A DNA stretch of 8,116 nucleotides from Enterovibrio sp042096095 (lineage in GTDB: Bacteria > Pseudomonadota > Gammaproteobacteria > Enterobacterales > Vibrionaceae): positions 1-8,116 of the forward strand of contig JBELME010000197.1 of assembly GCA_042096095.1 (NCBI GenBank), given 5' to 3'. The notes beneath the pieces were generated by a model, which ran no database searches, was not told the DNA's origin, and worked only from the letters and a program-made list of their open reading frames with translations. This document shows positions 5,789-8,116 of this stretch, one piece after another. The number at the start of each line of letters is the position of its first letter. The stretch's first letter is position 1. Both the position numbers and the translations under genes were made by a program.

Positions 5789-5898
5789 ATCAGAGTTAAA
5801 ACGTGATTAACCGGATGAATTGCTGTGGTATATGCTGAATGAAAATCGTTGAGTGCGCTTTGAGCAATTAAAGGGAAGAAGCGAAAGATATTGACCAC

Positions 5899-5923
5899 AA
5901 AAAAGGCCGGCAATTGCCGACCT
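5899..5923 (-). terminator. Intrinsic terminator of the trp operon
   Basis: On the minus strand AGGTCGGC pairs with GCCGGCCT (one wobble) around AATT (stem 5904-5923), and the stem runs into six T (5899-5904 on that strand). It lies about 20 bases after the trpA stop, consistent with the end of the trp transcript and independent transcription of yciB. Confidence 0.9.
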
Positions 5924-5944
5924 GTCTTTGTATTTGAATGGTGA

Positions 5945-6766
5945 TTATTTCTTGGTGGCAGCTTTTAGGCTTACCACAAACTCACCAAGCTCTTTGAGCA
6001 TCGTAGCTTCATCGTCCACATTACGTTCAATGATTTTAACCACGGCTGAGCCTGAAATGGCACCCGCTGCACCCGCAGCGATGGCTTCCTTCACCTGTGA
6101 GGGCTCAGAAATACCGAAACCGAGAAGTGGGCGTGGCGCGTCGTAATCGCTAAGTTTTTCCAGCAAATGTTCAATCGGCTGACCCGCTTTGGTTTCTGCG
6201 CCTGTCACACCAGCACGTGAAAGCAGGTAAGTGTAACCACCACCGAGTTCAGAAATGGTTTTCAGCGTGTCTTCATTGGCGTTTGGCGGTGCAATGAAAA
6301 TCGCGTGAACACCATGCTTCGCCGCTGCATCACGGAACTCTTTGGATTCTCCCGCTGGAACATCGGCAATCAACACCGAATCCACACCCGCATCTGCGCA
6401 TTTCGCGTAGAAATTGTCGATGCCGTTGGCAAACACTAAGTTGGCGTACATCAACAGACCCATAGGGATCTCAGGGTGTTTTTCACGCACTTGGCGAAGG
6501 ATGTCAAAGCAGTTGTCAGGGGTGGTGCCAGAATCCAATGCACGGATGGCCGCACCTTGAATGGTTGGGCCATCTGCCAGTGGGTCAGAAAAAGGAATCC
6601 CCAGCTCCAGTGCATCAGCACCGTTTGCCACCAAGGTTTCGATAACCTTCAATGATTGCACTGGGTTTGGATCGCCAATGGTCACGAAAGGAACGAAGGC
6701 ACCTTCGCCTTTGGCATCGAGTTTTTCAAACATCGCTTCATAGCGGTGAGACAAGGTCGCAGCCAT
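5945..6766 (-). CDS. trpA: Tryptophan synthase alpha chain
   Basis: Cleaves indole-3-glycerol phosphate to indole and glyceraldehyde 3-phosphate; the indole passes through a tunnel to the beta chain in the alpha2-beta2 complex. The 273 residues form a full TIM barrel, against 268 in E. coli. The active-site pair known as Glu49 and Asp60 in Salmonella appears here as Glu54 and Asp65 in ALELGIPFSDPLADGPTIQ (52-70). The loop LSRAGVTG (182-189) and the phosphate-binding GFGIS (216-220) and ISGSAVV (237-243) are intact. The five-residue offset comes from a slightly longer N-terminus. Its ATG shares one base with the trpB stop (TAATG), and GGAG (6774-6777) lies 7 bases upstream inside trpB, so translation is probably coupled. 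It is last in the operon, followed by the terminator at 5899-5923. Confidence 0.98.
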   Translation of the reverse strand: MAATLSHRYEAMFEKLDAKGEGAFVPFVTIGDPNPVQSLKVIETLVANGADALELGIPFSDPLADGPTIQGAAIRALDSGTTPDNCFDILRQVREKHPEIPMGLLMYANLVFANGIDNFYAKCADAGVDSVLIADVPAGESKEFRDAAAKHGVHAIFIAPPNANEDTLKTISELGGGYTYLLSRAGVTGAETKAGQPIEHLLEKLSDYDAPRPLLGFGISEPSQVKEAIAAGAAGAISGSAVVKIIERNVDDEATMLKELGEFVVSLKAATKK

Positions 6767-7956
6767 TACATCACTCCTTTTTCTTTCAAAATGTCGTGCA
6801 CGGTGAAGATGTCCTTGTCTCCACGACCTGACAAGTTAACCACTAACAGTTGTTCTTTCTCTGGGTTCTCGCGTGCCATTTTCAGGGCGTATGCCAAGGC
6901 ATGCGCTGATTCCAGTGCAGGAATAATACCTTCGTGGCTAGCAAGTTCTTGGAAGGCGTCCAGCGCTTCGTCATCAGTAATGGCGACGTATTCTGCACGG
7001 CCAATAGAGTTCAAATGCGCGTGCTGTGGGCCAACCGATGGGAAGTCGAGACCTGCTGAGACAGAGTAAGACTCTTCAACTTGCCCATTCGGGTCTTGCA
7101 TCAGTGGTGATTTCATACCAAAGAAAATACCCAGTTTACCGTGTTTGAGCGGCGCACCGTGTTGGTCTGTGTCCAAGCCCAAACCTGCAGGTTCAACGCC
7201 AATCAGGCCCACGTCTGATTCTTCGATGAAATCAACAAACATACCAATCGCATTCGAACCACCGCCAACACAGGCAATCACGCTGTCTGGTAAGCGACCT
7301 TCGCGTTCCAAAATCTGCTGCTTGGTTTCTTCACCAATCATCTTTTGGAATTCACGCACGATGGTCGGGAATGGGTGAGGACCCGCTGCAGTACCAAGTA
7401 GGTAGTGCGCCTCATCATAACTTGCAGACCAGTCACGTAGTGCTTCGTTACACGCATCTTTCAGCGTTGATGAACCTGAATGAACGGGAATGACTTCAGC
7501 GCCCATCAGTTTCATTCGGAATACGTTCGGGCTTTGGCGTTCTACGTCTTTTGCGCCCATGTATACGCGGCATTTTAAATCAAGCAGTGCACAAGCAAGC
7601 GCGGTTGCGACACCGTGCTGACCAGCGCCAGTCTCTGCAATGATTTCTTTCTTGCCCATGCGTTTCGCGAGTAGGGCTTGACCCAGCACCTGATTGGTTT
7701 TGTGCGCACCACCGTGAAGAAGATCTTCGCGTTTGAGGTACAGCTTGGTTTTAGTGCCTTTGGTCAGGTTACGCGTTAGCGTCAATGCGGTTGGGCGACC
7801 AGCATACTCTTCCAAAAGGCCAATAAATTCCTTCTGAAACTCAGGGTCACTTTGCGCATCAATAAACGCTTGTTCTAACTGGTCCAGTGCTGGGACCAAG
7901 ATTTGTGGTACGTATTGACCACCAAATTCGCCGAAGTAGGCATTCAACTTAGTCAT
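6766..7956 (-). CDS. trpB: Tryptophan synthase beta chain
   Basis: Joins indole with L-serine to make L-tryptophan using pyridoxal phosphate, as the beta subunit of the tryptophan synthase complex. The 396 residues match the usual length (397 in E. coli). The cofactor lysine is Lys86 in HGGAHKTNQ (81-89), one position below Lys87 of Salmonella. The catalytic Glu108 stands in AETGAGQHG (107-115). The phosphate-binding GGGSNA is at 231-236, and the C-terminal LSGRGDKD is intact. The start ATG has AAGGA (7962-7966) 5 bases upstream, and this site overlaps the stop codon of the preceding trpC(F) gene. This is the standard TrpB1 form, as expected beside trpA. No break or missing active-site residue is visible. 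Confidence 0.98.
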   Translation of the reverse strand: MTKLNAYFGEFGGQYVPQILVPALDQLEQAFIDAQSDPEFQKEFIGLLEEYAGRPTALTLTRNLTKGTKTKLYLKREDLLHGGAHKTNQVLGQALLAKRMGKKEIIAETGAGQHGVATALACALLDLKCRVYMGAKDVERQSPNVFRMKLMGAEVIPVHSGSSTLKDACNEALRDWSASYDEAHYLLGTAAGPHPFPTIVREFQKMIGEETKQQILEREGRLPDSVIACVGGGSNAIGMFVDFIEESDVGLIGVEPAGLGLDTDQHGAPLKHGKLGIFFGMKSPLMQDPNGQVEESYSVSAGLDFPSVGPQHAHLNSIGRAEYVAITDDEALDAFQELASHEGIIPALESAHALAYALKMARENPEKEQLLVVNLSGRGDKDIFTVHDILKEKGVM

Positions 7957-7965
7957 AACCGTCCT

Positions 7966-8116
7966 TTAGTAATCTCTAAGCGCTGAGAATGCAGCGTCCA
8001 ATTTTTGTTTATCTTTGATACCCGGCGCGCTTTCGACGCCAGAGTTAAAATCGAGTCCTGCGCAACCCAGTTGTGCTGCGTCTCTCGCGTTTTCTTTCGA
8101 AAGGCCACCTGCCACC
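7966..8116 (-). CDS. trpCF: 3' end of trpC(F): phosphoribosylanthranilate isomerase C-terminus (partial)
   Basis: Only the last 49 codons are in the window; the gene runs off the right edge. The visible residues begin VAGGLSKENARDAAQLG, continue through GLDFNSGVESAPGIKD and end in a short LDAAFSALRDY tail. This is the C-terminal end of the phosphoribosylanthranilate isomerase (TrpF) barrel, including the family's AGGL and the GLDxNSGVE segment that binds phosphate. That enzyme converts phosphoribosylanthranilate to CdRP. In most gammaproteobacteria it is fused behind indole-glycerol-phosphate synthase as TrpC(F). The fusion cannot be seen here and is inferred from family and gene order. The stop lies 9 bases before the trpB ATG and overlaps its ribosome site, so the genes are co-transcribed. 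Confidence 0.93.
   Translation of the reverse strand, partial: VAGGLSKENARDAAQLGCAGLDFNSGVESAPGIKDKQKLDAAFSALRDY

Noticed and set aside
6656..7069. Plus-strand open frame of 137 codons across the trpA-trpB junction
   Set aside because: It is antisense to two intact, recognised enzymes and has no domain of its own.
7957..7965. Trp attenuator or leader peptide in the window
   Set aside because: The operon start lies outside the window; the trpC(F)-trpB gap is 9 bases and holds only the ribosome site.

Overview
This window looks like chromosomal DNA from a marine gammaproteobacterium, most likely Vibrionaceae (Vibrio, Photobacterium, Grimontia or Enterovibrio type). The grounds are a trp gene order of trpC(F)-trpB-trpA, a yciB-yciA-yciI cluster whose proteins are close to the enteric ones, an RluA-type pseudouridine synthase and a PF10672-type methyltransferase. 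The genus is an inference, because no ribosomal or other marker gene is present. I see no tRNA, rRNA, CRISPR array, insertion sequence, integrase or phage gene. No gene-free stretch exceeds 300 bases.

Layout, plus strand (1-3794): a hairpin at the window edge, then a sodium-dependent NSS-family transporter (111-1457) closed by a strong intrinsic terminator. Next is a probable RNA-modification operon: an RluA-family pseudouridine synthase (1599-2282), a small highly basic unrecognised protein (2343-2558) whose stop overlaps the next start as ATGA, a class I SAM-dependent methyltransferase (2555-3505), and an 82-residue unrecognised protein with a near-perfect Shine-Dalgarno (3546-3794).

Layout, minus strand (3874-8116, read right to left): the 3' end of the trp operon, with the end of trpC(F) at the window edge, trpB and trpA, closed by an intrinsic terminator near 5899-5923. 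A 223-bp gap follows, carrying a candidate promoter. Then comes yciB (inner-membrane septation protein), yciA (acyl-CoA thioesterase), yciI (small ferredoxin-fold protein) and a lipoprotein that may be a GspS/AspS-type pilotin. The two transcription units converge at a bidirectional terminator around 3829-3857.

The trp genes make the last enzymes of tryptophan synthesis and are tightly coupled (TAATG between trpB and trpA). The yciBAI genes keep the order and trp proximity known from enterobacteria. Most of the window is ordinary core genome. The parts worth a second look are the two small unrecognised genes in the RNA-modification cluster, the long hairpin between yciA and yciI, the lipoprotein, and the Gly at the usual Arg gate position of the transporter. 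I did not find convincing evidence of a wholly new system.
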